A DNA stretch of 64,000 nt from Agarilytica sp033852165 (GTDB lineage: Bacteria > Pseudomonadota > Gammaproteobacteria > Pseudomonadales > Cellvibrionaceae): contig JAWSUZ010000020.1 in assembly GCA_033852165.1 (NCBI GenBank), positions 124,001 to 188,000 on the forward strand. The letters run 5' to 3'. Made by a program: the position numbers and the translations under genes. The notes beneath the pieces are model-generated. The model worked only from the letters and a program-made list of their open reading frames with translations. It did not search any database and was not told the origin of the DNA. How positions within the stretch are numbered: the first letter of the stretch is position 1; every line of letters begins with the position of its first letter. Below, piece after piece: positions 27,364 to 37,390 of this stretch.

Positions 27364-29922
27364 TTACTCACAGGTTAGTAGGTTTGCAAAAATTTTCTCA
27401 ACCGGTTCAGGATACCCAATATGGTATCCCTGCACAAAATCAATCCCCATTTGTTTGAGGATATTCAAAATTTCTTCATTCTCTACATACTCAGCAACAG
27501 CTTTTTTGCCCAGGGCCTGAACGACCTGAATAATTGCACGGACTAGCGCCTGGTCCACTTGGTCATTGTGAAGGTTTTGGATAAAAGATCCATCCAGCTT
27601 AATATAATCGGCAGGTAATTGTTTTAAGTAGGAAAAACTACTAAAGCCTGATCCGAAATCATCGACTGAAAAAGTACAGCCTAGGTCATGAAGCTCAGAA
27701 ATCACTCTTTGGGTGATGTCTAAATTAAACAAACTGGCACTTTCGGTTAATTCGAACGTGAGCCTTTTTGCGCTGACATTGCAGCTATTTAAACAATTGA
27801 CAATCGAAGGGACGAGGTTTTCGTCTTTAAATGCTTGGGCAGATAAATTGATGGCGATATGAGTCAGTTCGCTATGATCTTTCAACGTTGTAATAGCGAG
27901 TTCGATAATGCGACGATCAAGCATCTGCATTTCGCCCGTATTTTCAAGAGCAGGAATAAACTGGCCGGGGCTAACGATTGTCCCGTCGGTCTCGCGATAT
28001 CGAACGAGGGCTTCATAGTATGAAATTCTATCTTCCTTGATATCAAAGACCGGCTGGAAATACAACAATATACGATTTTCAGTAATGCCTTCGCGTATTT
28101 TTTGAGACCAATTCACGTTGAGGCGCATGTCCTCACTTTCACGATCATCGGCATCGTATAAGTGAATAAGATTTCGGCCTCGCCCTTTGGCTACATAGAG
28201 GGCAATATCTGCTTTCATCAAATACTCTTCAGAGTTTTTGGCACTGCCATCTATAGCGGCTAAGCCTATACTCGAACCCAAGTGAATACGTTGCTCTTGT
28301 AACTGAAAACTACAATCTCGAACCACTTCCTGAAGTTCTGCGGCGAATGTTTTCGCTTTATCGATATCAGTATCGTGCAATAAAACCGCAAATTCATCTC
28401 CGCCCAACCGACAAAGTAAATCTGCTTTTCGAATGTGTTTTAGTAGTAGTTGTGAAACCTCACGTAGAACTTCATCGCCCCGGTGATGGCCAAACGTGTC
28501 ATTAATAACCTTAAAGTAATCCAAATCGATATAAATCAGAGCGTGTGAGCGCCTGTATCGAGTGGCATCAACAGCTAATTGTTCGAGAGACGATTCAAAG
28601 TATCGCCGATTGTATAGGCCCGTTAGTGAATCGTGCATCGCCAAATGTTCGAGCTCATGCTGAGCTTGTTTACGCTCAGTAATATTATCGAGGCAAATGG
28701 TCAGCGTCGATAAATTATTGACGGATGTTGAACTGCTAATTTTTAATTGTGTCCAGATCTTTTCGTTTTGCCGATCTAAAAGACAGAGTTCAAATTCATA
28801 CTTTTTATTTTTGTTCTTGTTGGATAGCGCTTCGTGAAGTTTTGTTTTGTAGCGGGCGAACTTAGCGGAATCTTCTTCCGCCACAAAAGCTTCAAGTGGT
28901 CGACCAATAGATTCAGGAACGCTAAAGCCCATAAGCTGTTCCCACGTCCTATTTAGAAATGTGATGCTGAGGTGGCTGTCCAGTTCCATAACCACAGATT
29001 GAAGGTCATCGAGCAGGTGATGATGACTCTCGTACAAGTTTTTATAGGCAGACTCTCTCTCTTCTAAAGATTTTACGCGCTCTGCAAACTGTGCGTTACT
29101 GACAAGATAATCTTCTCTTAACGATGCGATATTACAAACTTTACGCAGTTGTTCGGCGCGAAAGGGCTTGGGTATGAAGTCCACTGCTCCGTTCAGCATA
29201 AGTTCTTCCGCTTGGTCAGCTGAAGCATGGGCGGTCATGATCACGACGGCTTGGTCGGGTTTTTGTTTCATGATCTCGGTAAGGACGTCTTTACCGGCAA
29301 GTTTCGGTAGCATTAAATCCAGTAATACAAGATCGTGTTGCCCGTGCTCCCATTCAAACAAGCCTTTTTTTCCGTCTTCAGCGACTTGGATATCAAATGT
29401 CTTATCCAGAACACGACGAATTAAATCAGACGTATCGCTCTGATCTTCGATGACTAATAAGCGTTGTTTGGGTGGGGGGGAGTTTTTCTTCTCGTAAAAA
29501 TCATCAACAATTTTAGGAATGCGATCGATATGCTCAAGAGGCAGGACATGGTTAACACCGTATTCGCGCGCTGTGACTTCCGCTATACGTTCGCACCAAG
29601 TGCTCGACACCATAATAATGGGAATGTCGGTAGGACATTTCAAAATGCCGGAGCGCACAAGACGAGACAGGCGCCAGCCGTCTAAATCGGGTGTATCAAT
29701 ATCACCTAAAAGAATGTCGACTTGTGATCGTCGCAAAATACTTAGCGCTGATTTTGCTGTATCCGCAAAGGTGAGAAGAGCTCGAGGCGATGACTGCAAG
29801 CCCAATTTGATCTCTTTTCGTACGGCTTCATTATGGCTGACGATTAAAATTTTAACGATGGACAAATTCGAATCTATTTGAGTTAGTTTTTGCAACACGC
29901 ATGTCTCTCCGCTTGTATCCAT
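27364..29922 (-). CDS. REC-REC-PAS-GGDEF-EAL cyclic-di-GMP protein
   Basis: An 852-residue signalling protein. Two receiver domains (about 24-145 and 152-270; phospho-acceptor Asp in LLGDIDTPDLDGW and LVLLDLMLPKLAG, Lys in FIPKPFR) are followed by a coiled segment, a PAS domain (about 300-420), a diguanylate cyclase with an intact GGDEF in CRLGGDEFAVLL (about 507) and a phosphodiesterase with EAL (YYEALVRY, about 637), DDFGSGFSSFSYL and KLDGSFI. Both catalytic motifs look competent, so the net activity depends on regulation. It is likely to link a two-component input, perhaps the YfiR kinase, to exopolysaccharide production. Confidence 0.93.
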   Translation of the reverse strand: MDTSGETCVLQKLTQIDSNLSIVKILIVSHNEAVRKEIKLGLQSSPRALLTFADTAKSALSILRRSQVDILLGDIDTPDLDGWRLSRLVRSGILKCPTDIPIIMVSSTWCERIAEVTAREYGVNHVLPLEHIDRIPKIVDDFYEKKNSPPPKQRLLVIEDQSDTSDLIRRVLDKTFDIQVAEDGKKGLFEWEHGQHDLVLLDLMLPKLAGKDVLTEIMKQKPDQAVVIMTAHASADQAEELMLNGAVDFIPKPFRAEQLRKVCNIASLREDYLVSNAQFAERVKSLEERESAYKNLYESHHHLLDDLQSVVMELDSHLSITFLNRTWEQLMGFSVPESIGRPLEAFVAEEDSAKFARYKTKLHEALSNKNKNKKYEFELCLLDRQNEKIWTQLKISSSTSVNNLSTLTICLDNITERKQAQHELEHLAMHDSLTGLYNRRYFESSLEQLAVDATRYRRSHALIYIDLDYFKVINDTFGHHRGDEVLREVSQLLLKHIRKADLLCRLGGDEFAVLLHDTDIDKAKTFAAELQEVVRDCSFQLQEQRIHLGSSIGLAAIDGSAKNSEEYLMKADIALYVAKGRGRNLIHLYDADDRESEDMRLNVNWSQKIREGITENRILLYFQPVFDIKEDRISYYEALVRYRETDGTIVSPGQFIPALENTGEMQMLDRRIIELAITTLKDHSELTHIAINLSAQAFKDENLVPSIVNCLNSCNVSAKRLTFELTESASLFNLDITQRVISELHDLGCTFSVDDFGSGFSSFSYLKQLPADYIKLDGSFIQNLHNDQVDQALVRAIIQVVQALGKKAVAEYVENEEILNILKQMGIDFVQGYHIGYPEPVEKIFANLLTCE

Positions 29923-30193
29923 ATTAGTTCAGAGCGCGCCATTGTTCCATAGGCATTCTTAGAGAGATGTTGCGTAAATGGCGCTACGAAAGTTTGTTTG
30001 TCATGAAACTCTACTAATGAGGCTGAAGAAGAGAATAAGAGGATTGTTGCGATATAAAAAAGGCCGTCTCAGTACATAGACTTTATCTACTGAAAAGGCG
30101 CGATTTTATTCCCAAGATTCGAAGGGTAGTTTCCGTTTCAAACGCTTTTCTGAACGGATACTAAGGCAGCTCTCAGGAGTGAATGATCGGGGT

Positions 30194-32002
30194 TTAGCCG
30201 CCAGGTGTTGAGGAAGTATGCTGTGCTAATCCTTTTACACGCTCACCCATTGGAGGTACTTCCTCTCGGTCAATACGAACGTCCAGTAAAGTCGGTGCGC
30301 CCTTGTTAAATAGTTCTTCCCATTTTATTTCTTCTAGCTGCTCGGGTTTCTCTATCACCATGCCATCCACTCCCATTGCTTGTGCTAGAGCCGAATAATT
30401 CACTTTGTTCAGCTGCCAGCCAATGGATTCCTGATTGCCTAGTTTTTGTCCGTGCATCACCATGCCCATTGCAGCGTCGTTGAGCACTATAAATACGACA
30501 GATAACCCTTGTTGCGCTGCGACTGTAATTTCTTGGGCGCTCATTAAGTAGGAGCCGTCACCAATAATACAGAGGGTGGGTGCTTTGCGATTGCCAATGG
30601 CAGAGCCAATCGCGGCACTGATAGACCAGGCCATGGAGCCGAAGCCCATCGCAATACGGTAAAAGCCATCAGAGTTTGAGCGATTCAAATAATGAGTGGC
30701 CCAGGACCAACCATTGCCAGCGTCGACAAATATTCGTGTTTCATCTGGCAAATTGGTCGCGAGGTAGTGCATTAAACGCTGTGGTTTAACGGGGCTTGCG
30801 TTTGAAAAACATTTTTCAGGTTCTTTGATGGTTGCAAAACCACCTGTAACATTTTTTTCTGAATTACGATTCGCAGGGGTGGTCCATCGCTTCCCCCATT
30901 TTATGGCATCATTAATGTTAACGAGCAAACGATCAAAAATCGCGTCTATATTGCCGAATACGTGCAGGTTGGCCATTGGTGAACGAGTGAAATGTTCAAT
31001 AGACGAGTCAATGTGAACCAATTTGGTATTGAGAAGCTCGTCAGTCCAACCGCCAGTACCGAGTTCCCCTAGTGCGGTTCCAACGGCAAGAATTAAATCA
31101 ACCTCTTGGCTTTGAAGCAGCTCACGTGTGCTTTCGTGGCCAGCAAAACCATATACGCCACGATATTGCGGGTGTGTTTCATCGATCCAGGTCTTACCTA
31201 TCGGTCCAGTAACAAAAGCAGCGCCGGTTAATTCGACAAACTTCATAACCTGCTTGTTGGCACGACCAACACCGTTGCCGATGTACATCACGATATTATC
31301 AACGCGCGCGAGTTTTTCGCACAGTCGCTCAATTGCTGAATCATCCGACATGGAAAAACCGTGAACGAGTAAATCACTGTGAATGTGCGGTTTAATTCCA
31401 GCTGGAGTTCGCAGAACGTCTGCAGGAATACTGATGTGTGCTGGCCCATGTGGGGCTCGGTGGGCGGTCATGATGGCAGAAACCAGCTTGGCTTCTAATT
31501 GCTCATGATGCGATATAAGGGTATTGAACTGGGTAATGTGTCGAAAGATCCCCACCGTATCAATGGCGGTACAGCTGGATTCCTGCAGAGCACGTTTGCC
31601 GAATTTGGGTAGAGGCGTTTGCGCTGTAATAACCAGCATAGGGGTCTCTTCTGCATAGGCAGAGCCAACTCCTGTTACCAAGTTCGTGGCACCAGGGCCG
31701 GTGGTGCTGCATACCACGCCCATTTTGCCTGTCTCACGGTAGTAGCCGTCTGCCATAAAGGCAGCGCCGCATTCGTGGCGGGCAACGACGAGTCTAGGGC
31801 CGCCTCTGCGTTCACTACGAGCCAAAGAGTTAAACAGAGGCTCAATAGCTCCGCCGGGAACGCCAAACACCGTATCGATTCCGAGCTCTGATAGGTAATG
31901 AACTATTAAGTCTGCATAAGTAGTGGGGCATTGTTCTTCCTGAATAGCCTCATCGCAGGTGGTGACACCAGGCAGATATTGGTTGTCGATAATCTGCAGC
32001 AT
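30194..32002 (-). CDS. Acetolactate synthase-like TPP-dependent enzyme
   Basis: A roughly 602-residue thiamine-diphosphate enzyme like the acetolactate synthase large subunit. The N-terminal VFGVPGGAIEPLFNSL and catalytic Glu in ARHECGAAFMADGYYR, STTGPGATNLVTGVGSAY, a central FAD/Rossmann-type domain, and the TPP motif GDGS...LNDAAMG are present. I place the start at 32002 because a GAGG site lies about 9 bases upstream; ATGs at 32008 and 32071 are alternatives. No ilvH small subunit gene is adjacent, so it may be a stand-alone catabolic or specialised synthase rather than the branched-chain amino acid enzyme. A long hairpin lies 60-100 bases upstream. Confidence 0.82.
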   Translation of the reverse strand: MLQIIDNQYLPGVTTCDEAIQEEQCPTTYADLIVHYLSELGIDTVFGVPGGAIEPLFNSLARSERRGGPRLVVARHECGAAFMADGYYRETGKMGVVCSTTGPGATNLVTGVGSAYAEETPMLVITAQTPLPKFGKRALQESSCTAIDTVGIFRHITQFNTLISHHEQLEAKLVSAIMTAHRAPHGPAHISIPADVLRTPAGIKPHIHSDLLVHGFSMSDDSAIERLCEKLARVDNIVMYIGNGVGRANKQVMKFVELTGAAFVTGPIGKTWIDETHPQYRGVYGFAGHESTRELLQSQEVDLILAVGTALGELGTGGWTDELLNTKLVHIDSSIEHFTRSPMANLHVFGNIDAIFDRLLVNINDAIKWGKRWTTPANRNSEKNVTGGFATIKEPEKCFSNASPVKPQRLMHYLATNLPDETRIFVDAGNGWSWATHYLNRSNSDGFYRIAMGFGSMAWSISAAIGSAIGNRKAPTLCIIGDGSYLMSAQEITVAAQQGLSVVFIVLNDAAMGMVMHGQKLGNQESIGWQLNKVNYSALAQAMGVDGMVIEKPEQLEEIKWEELFNKGAPTLLDVRIDREEVPPMGERVKGLAQHTSSTPGG

Positions 32003-32606
32003 TTTCATAAGCCTCGTTACAACACGGTTGTGATCCTTTACGACCGTTTTCGTGTTAAGAATGTGGCGCAATATATAGTAATGACTATTTCTGCGCCACT
32101 CAAAAATTAATCAGATCGTGAGAAAAATCATCTCATTAGTTGCATTGTTAGCAAAAAATACTACTTAACGTGCTGGCGCTCTCGCTAACGTAGAGGTTCG
32201 CATGTAAGGAAGCGCCTACTTCGAGATCTTTTTCAGCGAATTTAAAAAGTTAGAAATAATAGTAAGTACGGGGTCGAACATAGCAAAATGAATGCCAAAT
32301 CCGATATTGGAAAGGTATAAAGTGTTTGGAGTCGCGAAAAAATGTAAAATTTGAACCCAAATCCATATGGTTAACATGTTATCTATTTGGTTCGTGGGGC
32401 GAATATTTCATTATCGGTTACATCGAAATATAGGAATGTTATGATTGGCGGGGAAAATTTTTCCGTGTTTTATTGAGGAAAGAGAGGCCGAAAGTGTCGA
32501 GAAAATAGTGAGGCGCTCTCAAAAAAATACGCCTAATATTTGAAATGACGGAGTATTTGGTCAGCGCCTGACGCCACGCGGGTTTAGATGTTAATAGATC
32601 ATCACC
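32003..32606. other. Intergenic region of about 600 bases
   Basis: Between two minus-strand genes. Apart from the inverted repeat at 32063-32099 I see no gene, no tRNA and no terminator with a clear T-run. Confidence 0.4.
32063..32099 (-). promoter_or_regulatory. Leader-region inverted repeat upstream of the TPP enzyme gene
   Basis: GTGGCGCA and TGCGCCAC form an 8-base stem, and inside it ATAGT and ACTAT form a second stem around AATG. No T-run follows. It could be an operator or a transcript structure in the upstream region of the acetolactate synthase-like gene. Confidence 0.4.
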
Positions 32607-33365
32607 TTAATGCCAGGGATTACGATAAAGCCCAAGTCGTTGTTTAACCAAAAGCCACAAGAAGGGCAGGTCATCAATCAAATAACGCTTTGCCATACGC
32701 CCTGGTTCCTGTAACAGGCGATATAACCATTCGACACCACAGGTCACCATCCATCTTGGTGCTCGTTTAACGGATCCCGCTTGAAAATCAATAGTCGCCC
32801 CAATAGCAAAAAATAATTTTACGTTGGGTAATTTGTCTTTATTAGCATAAATCCACTTCTCTTGTTTGGGGGCTCCGACTCCAACTGCGAGTGTAGTTGC
32901 TCCAGAATCGTTAATAAGTGTCAGGATTTTTTCCAGTTCGTCTTCGTCGTGCTCAAAACCAAAGGGGGGGGAATAGCCATCTATAACAATTGTAGACCCG
33001 GCCTTTTTGTTGAGAGCGTTTTTAGCGATTTGAACGGATTCTTCACTTCCGCCAAGTAAAAAAACTTTTACATTCTCAGTGTTATCTTTATGACGTTGGC
33101 AGTACGCTGGAAATAAATCTGAGCCGGCAATCTGATCAATAACACTTTTCCCGGGAATTAAAAATTTACTTAACAGTTGGATAACACGGCTGTCGCAAAC
33201 AATATGTTCTGACTGGATATAGCAATCGTAAAATTCTCGGTCTTTCTGTAATTTAATAAAATGATCTATGTTGGGCGTAACAACAACGCCCTCTTCCAGC
33301 TGTGTAAGAAAATCTTCGAATTTCCAGTTGTGTAATTCGAGATTTAGGATTTTTAATGTTTCCAT
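32607..33365 (-). CDS. WecG/TagA/CpsF family glycosyltransferase (GT26)
   Basis: A 252-residue GT26 transferase, which adds the second sugar to an undecaprenyl-pyrophosphate-sugar. Family signatures are VVTPNIDHFIKLQKD (about 28-42), IAGSDLFPAYC (about 81), VFLLGGSEESVQIAKNAL, and LAVGVGAPKQEKWI with FAIGATIDFQAGSVKRAPRWM. The C-terminus (EWLYRLLQEPGRMAKRYL) is the membrane-binding tail. It probably follows the WcaJ-like initiator in building the exopolysaccharide repeat, although it lies 11 kb away and apart from the main locus. Confidence 0.93.
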   Translation of the reverse strand: METLKILNLELHNWKFEDFLTQLEEGVVVTPNIDHFIKLQKDREFYDCYIQSEHIVCDSRVIQLLSKFLIPGKSVIDQIAGSDLFPAYCQRHKDNTENVKVFLLGGSEESVQIAKNALNKKAGSTIVIDGYSPPFGFEHDEDELEKILTLINDSGATTLAVGVGAPKQEKWIYANKDKLPNVKLFFAIGATIDFQAGSVKRAPRWMVTCGVEWLYRLLQEPGRMAKRYLIDDLPFLWLLVKQRLGLYRNPWH

Positions 33366-33392
33366 TAATGAAAGGCCGCCAAATTAATTAAC

Positions 33393-33414
33393 AAGTAAAG
33401 TAAAGTAAAGTAAA
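33393..33414. repeat. Short tandem repeat (TAAAG units)
   Basis: AAGTAAAGTAAAGTAAAGTA-type tandem units of five bases, about four copies, lie in the 70-base gap between the GT26 and carbonic anhydrase genes. Such a tract could vary in length by slippage. Confidence 0.8.
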
Positions 33415-33435
33415 TTTAAAAATCGCTTGAATCGA

Positions 33436-33993
33436 TTAAGCGTCTTTCATGTGTTCGTCTTTTAGTTTTACGTAATTCATTGCTGAGTAAGTAAAAAACT
33501 TTCGTTCAGAATCTTTTAGTGGCCGAGCTTGCTTGGCCGGACTGCCAACATACAAATACCCGCTTTCAAGGGTTTTACCTGGGGGAACTAAAGTGCCAGC
33601 TCCAATTACTACGTCGCTCTCGACTATTGCGCCGTCCAAAACTGTGGAGCCAATACCAACTAATACGCGATTGCCAATGGTGCAGCCGTGTAGACACGCG
33701 CCGTGGCCGATGGTGACATCTTCGCCAATAGTTAGTGGCCAACCGCCGGAATTAAAATCGCTAGCGTGAGTGATGTGCAGTACGGCGGCGTCTTGAACAC
33801 TGGTACGAGCACCGATCTTGATGTTATGCATATCGCCGCGAATCACAGCACAGGGCCATACGGAAACGTCATCCCCCAGCACTGTATTGCCGATGACTAC
33901 GGCGGAGTCATCGATGAATACACGCTCGCCCAAGGTGGGTAGCGTTCCTTTATAGGCACGTACAGACTTGTAATCAGACACAATCAGCTCCAA
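33436..33993 (-). CDS. Gamma-carbonic anhydrase family protein (YrdA-like)
   Basis: A 185-residue left-handed beta-helix protein of the gamma-carbonic anhydrase/YrdA family. The hexapeptide region runs from FIDDSAVVIGNTVLGDDVSVWP to the C-terminal helix, with metal-ligand His residues in VLHITH, TIGHGACLHGC and related positions, and the family ending VGSPAKQARPLKDSE. Many YrdA-type members have no proven activity. In Pseudomonas-like genomes it is encoded next to prlC, in the divergent arrangement seen here. Confidence 0.93.
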   Translation of the reverse strand: MELIVSDYKSVRAYKGTLPTLGERVFIDDSAVVIGNTVLGDDVSVWPCAVIRGDMHNIKIGARTSVQDAAVLHITHASDFNSGGWPLTIGEDVTIGHGACLHGCTIGNRVLVGIGSTVLDGAIVESDVVIGAGTLVPPGKTLESGYLYVGSPAKQARPLKDSERKFFTYSAMNYVKLKDEHMKDA

Positions 33994-34097
33994 ATAAGGG
34001 AAGTAAATCTAACGGGCGCTTTTCATCTAAACTTTGGTTAAAGTAAGCGACCCCTGTTTAAGATCGATGATTCTACCTAATTTTGAGATGCTAAAGA

Positions 34098-36149
34098 ATG
34101 ACTAATCCACTTTTAGAAGCCCATACACTGCCTCCTTTTGAGCGAATTACAGCTGGGGATGTGTTGCCTGCAATGAAGACATTGATCGGCGAGGCTGAGC
34201 TAGGCTTGACCCAGCAACTGGAAGTCGTCGGAGACTATACCTGGAAGAGCTTGGCGGAGAGTATCGAGGCGCGTGAAGACAAGATTAGCCAGGCTTGGTC
34301 GCCGGTTTCCCATTTGAATTCAGTGATGAATGACGATGATTTGCGGGCGGCATATGAAAAAGCGGAAGAGTTGTTGACCAATTACCACACAGAGCTTGGT
34401 CAAAATAGTCGCTTGTATCAGGCTTATGTTGCGTTATCGGAATCGGCAGAGTTTGCTGACTTGAATCAGGCTCAGAAAAAAACAATTGAGAACGCTCTGC
34501 GTGATTTCAAGTTGTCGGGGGTGGCTCTAGAAGGGGAGGCAAAAGCGGAGTTTAAGCGTGTTAAGTCTGAGCTCTCGAAATTGACAACGTCCTTTTCTAA
34601 CAACGTATTAGATGCGACAAGTGGATGGTCGTACCACCTTAAAGAAGAAGCCTTGGGGGAGAATAAATCTGCATTGGACGGATTACCGGAATTCATTATT
34701 GATGGCGCAACAAAAGCCGCTGCGGATAAAGATTTATCGGGGTGTGTATTCACCCTCGACATGCCGGTTTACTTTACGGTGATGTCACAATCGAAAAATC
34801 AGTCTTTACGTAAGGTTATGTACGAAGCTTATTGTACGCGAGCGTCTCAAGAGGGACCGACAGCTGGGCAATGGGACAACACAGAAAATATTGAAAATAT
34901 CATACTACTACGTCAAAAGCTGGCATCTTTGCTGGGATACAAAAACTACGCAGAAGTTTCCGTTGCGTCAAAAATGGCGGATTCGGCAGAGGGGGTGGTG
35001 ACCTTTTTAAATGACCTAGCAAAAACAACTCGACCCTTTGCGGAGAAAGAGCTGGAAGAACTTAAGGCGTTTGCTCTTCAGGAATTTTCTGTAGAGGAAT
35101 TGATGGCCTGGGATATTCCGTATTTTTCTGAACAATTAAAACTGAAAAAGTACAATGTATCGCAGGAAGTATTGCGTCCGTACTTTCCATTAGGTCTCGT
35201 ACAGCAAGGGCTGTTTCAAGTGGTGGGGACGCTTTATGGCATAGAAGTTAAAGAGGCTAAAGCAGAATTGTGGCATGAGGATGCTAGCTACTACGAAATA
35301 TTCCGAGAAAGTGAAAAAATAGCCGGCTTTTATTTGGATGTGTTTGCGCGAACCAAAAAGCGTGGCGGGGCCTGGATGGGGGAGTGTCGCTCAAGACGGA
35401 TAAACGACGGGAAGCAGCAGCTACCGATTGCTTATCTGGTGTGCAATTTTAATTCGCCAATGGATGGTACGCCAAGTTTACTAACGCATAATGAAGTGAC
35501 GACTTTATTTCACGAATTTGGTCACGGTTTACATCATATGCTGACAAAAATAAATGTGTCGGCGGTAAGTGGTATTAATGGCGTGGAATGGGATGCTATA
35601 GAGCTACCTAGCCAGTTTCTCGAAAATTTCTGCTGGCAACCAGAAGTTCTAGGCTTTATATCAAAACATCATGAAACGGGGGAGGCTTTACCTGAAGAGT
35701 TGCTGAAGAACATGCTGGCGGCAAAAAACTTCCAGTCGGCTATGCAAATGTTACGACAAATAGAGTTTGCTCTTTTTGATTTACGCCTTCATATGGAGTT
35801 TGGTTCCGAAGACTTCCTGGGAGTGCAAAAACTACTGGACGATGTGCGTGCAAATGTTGCCGTGATTATCCCCCCAGCTGTCAATAAGTTCCAAAATGGA
35901 TTTTCCCATATCTTCGCGGGCGGTTATGCGGCTGGTTATTACAGCTACAAATGGGCTGAAGTTCTGTCTGCAGATGCCTTTTCTGCATTCGAAGACGAAG
36001 GAATTCTTAACCCGCAAACTGGGCGGAGATTTATGCAGGAAATTCTTGAAAAGGGCGGTTCCCTGAGCGCTTTAGAATTGTTCAAGAATTTCCGTGGGCG
36101 CGAACCCAGTGCTGATGCTCTGATGCGCCATTCGGGGTTAGTCGGATGA
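34098..36149 (+). CDS. prlC: Oligopeptidase A (M3 metallopeptidase)
   Basis: A 683-residue zinc oligopeptidase of family M3, full length. The zinc site H-E-x-x-H is HEFGH (H472, E473, H476), followed by the third ligand region in EWDAIELPSQFLENF. The surrounding NSPMDGTPSLLTHNEVTTLF and the C-terminal FRGREPSADALMRHSGL are typical. It degrades short peptides in the cytoplasm, including signal-peptide fragments. Its stop overlaps the yheV start by four bases (ATGA), so the two genes are translationally coupled. Confidence 0.97.
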   Translation: MTNPLLEAHTLPPFERITAGDVLPAMKTLIGEAELGLTQQLEVVGDYTWKSLAESIEAREDKISQAWSPVSHLNSVMNDDDLRAAYEKAEELLTNYHTELGQNSRLYQAYVALSESAEFADLNQAQKKTIENALRDFKLSGVALEGEAKAEFKRVKSELSKLTTSFSNNVLDATSGWSYHLKEEALGENKSALDGLPEFIIDGATKAAADKDLSGCVFTLDMPVYFTVMSQSKNQSLRKVMYEAYCTRASQEGPTAGQWDNTENIENIILLRQKLASLLGYKNYAEVSVASKMADSAEGVVTFLNDLAKTTRPFAEKELEELKAFALQEFSVEELMAWDIPYFSEQLKLKKYNVSQEVLRPYFPLGLVQQGLFQVVGTLYGIEVKEAKAELWHEDASYYEIFRESEKIAGFYLDVFARTKKRGGAWMGECRSRRINDGKQQLPIAYLVCNFNSPMDGTPSLLTHNEVTTLFHEFGHGLHHMLTKINVSAVSGINGVEWDAIELPSQFLENFCWQPEVLGFISKHHETGEALPEELLKNMLAAKNFQSAMQMLRQIEFALFDLRLHMEFGSEDFLGVQKLLDDVRANVAVIIPPAVNKFQNGFSHIFAGGYAAGYYSYKWAEVLSADAFSAFEDEGILNPQTGRRFMQEILEKGGSLSALELFKNFRGREPSADALMRHSGLVG

Positions 36150-36394
36150 GTAAAATAGTCAAACGATTTATTGCTGGCGCTGTGTGCCCGAAATGTGCAG
36201 AGCAAGACGTATTAATGACGTACCGCATTGGAGAGGACGAATTTCGAGAATGTGTAGAGTGCGGCTTTAAAGACAAGATGGTATTTAAGTCTCAGATGCG
36301 AGAATTGGGAACGCGGGTGAATACGACGGAAGAAGACATTGCTTCTGAAACCCAGGTGGTTACCTTGATGCCCAGTAAGCCGACTAAAAAGTAA
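36146..36394 (+). CDS. yheV: YheV-family zinc-ribbon protein
   Basis: An 82-residue protein with the zinc ribbon C-P-K-C (about 14-17) and C-V-E-C (about 36-39) and the YheV/DUF2387 sequence KRFIAGAVCPKCAEQDVLM...FRECVECGFKD. Function is unknown but the gene is widely paired with prlC in gammaproteobacteria. Its ATG overlaps the prlC stop. Confidence 0.9.
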   Translation: MSKIVKRFIAGAVCPKCAEQDVLMTYRIGEDEFRECVECGFKDKMVFKSQMRELGTRVNTTEEDIASETQVVTLMPSKPTKK

Positions 36395-36556
36395 ACGCTG
36401 TTGTTTCGTCGTGGGCTTATTGACCCGGTGTGCGATTGGATAACAGAGCTATAGTGAGTAATCACTTAGAGGCGGCTGAAAGCATGTCGGAGAAATGAAT
36501 GATAAAGTGGTGAGCGTCGCATAGCGCACAAGCACGTTTGTGTTTATGGATGGGGT

Positions 36557-37252
36557 CTAATGAAGTGTTGGTTTTTGCTGTTCGCTATTGATCACTAAAA
36601 ATATTGAAGAATCGCCGGCCAAGCAAGGCCATTTTTCAAGTTCTTTGTGCCACCCGTTGTGTATGTGATGTTCCACATAACGTCGAAACAACTTGTTGTA
36701 TGGCAAGTCATCCATATTAAACAGCAGGTCCACATTGTAGCTAACGGCGGAGTCTAATTCGTTAGCAAACTCTTCTCCAAGAATATCGTGTACAACAAGG
36801 TTTGAGATAGTCATATCCATCGGCGCTAAAGGTACCCCAGATAGGATCATCATCCTGTCATTAACCTCTTCGATTAGTCGGTGGGCTAGATAGGCTTCAT
36901 CGATTAGAGCATGTAAGCCGCTATGTTCTTGCGAAATAAACTCTGGCGGTGAATGAAAATACCCTTCAACAATTTCCAATACCGGTTTGGCAAAATCGTA
37001 GGCGTCAGCATCTAGGGTTAGGTCGGTGAGTGCCTCAAGTACGTCGGGGACGTGCTCTACGTAGCGTGTAACAAAGGCCAATAATGAAGCGGAGGCATCT
37101 TCGCTTGGGAGTGAAATGTTGCGGTGTAGCATCGGGATCTTTGCCGCAAGAAATCGCTCCAATGTGTGCTGCTTATCTTCGTGCTGCCGTGCAATCTTTA
37201 TCGTATCTCTAATCTGCAAAGTAATGTTGCCTGCATGTCCTGATGAGCGCAT
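36557..37252 (-). CDS. Conserved-looking hypothetical protein
   Basis: I do not recognise this 231-residue soluble protein. It is mainly helical, without signal peptide or membrane segment, and has a cluster of charged and aromatic residues around HIHNGWHKELEKWPCL near the C-terminus. It lies between yheV (convergent) and a MATE transporter gene on the same strand, 138 bases away. Context gives no clear role. Confidence 0.6.
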   Translation of the reverse strand: MRSSGHAGNITLQIRDTIKIARQHEDKQHTLERFLAAKIPMLHRNISLPSEDASASLLAFVTRYVEHVPDVLEALTDLTLDADAYDFAKPVLEIVEGYFHSPPEFISQEHSGLHALIDEAYLAHRLIEEVNDRMMILSGVPLAPMDMTISNLVVHDILGEEFANELDSAVSYNVDLLFNMDDLPYNKLFRRYVEHHIHNGWHKELEKWPCLAGDSSIFLVINSEQQKPTLH

Positions 37253-37390
37253 GTGCCTTAACTGCAGTGAAATGGTAATTCCCTGAATCTCGGCTCGGAT
37301 TATGGATGCGCAAAATGGATTTTAAGTGCCACCCTTGTCATTCAAAATAACCCATATTTGGTCAATTACAAGTCGATAGAAAACAATGGC

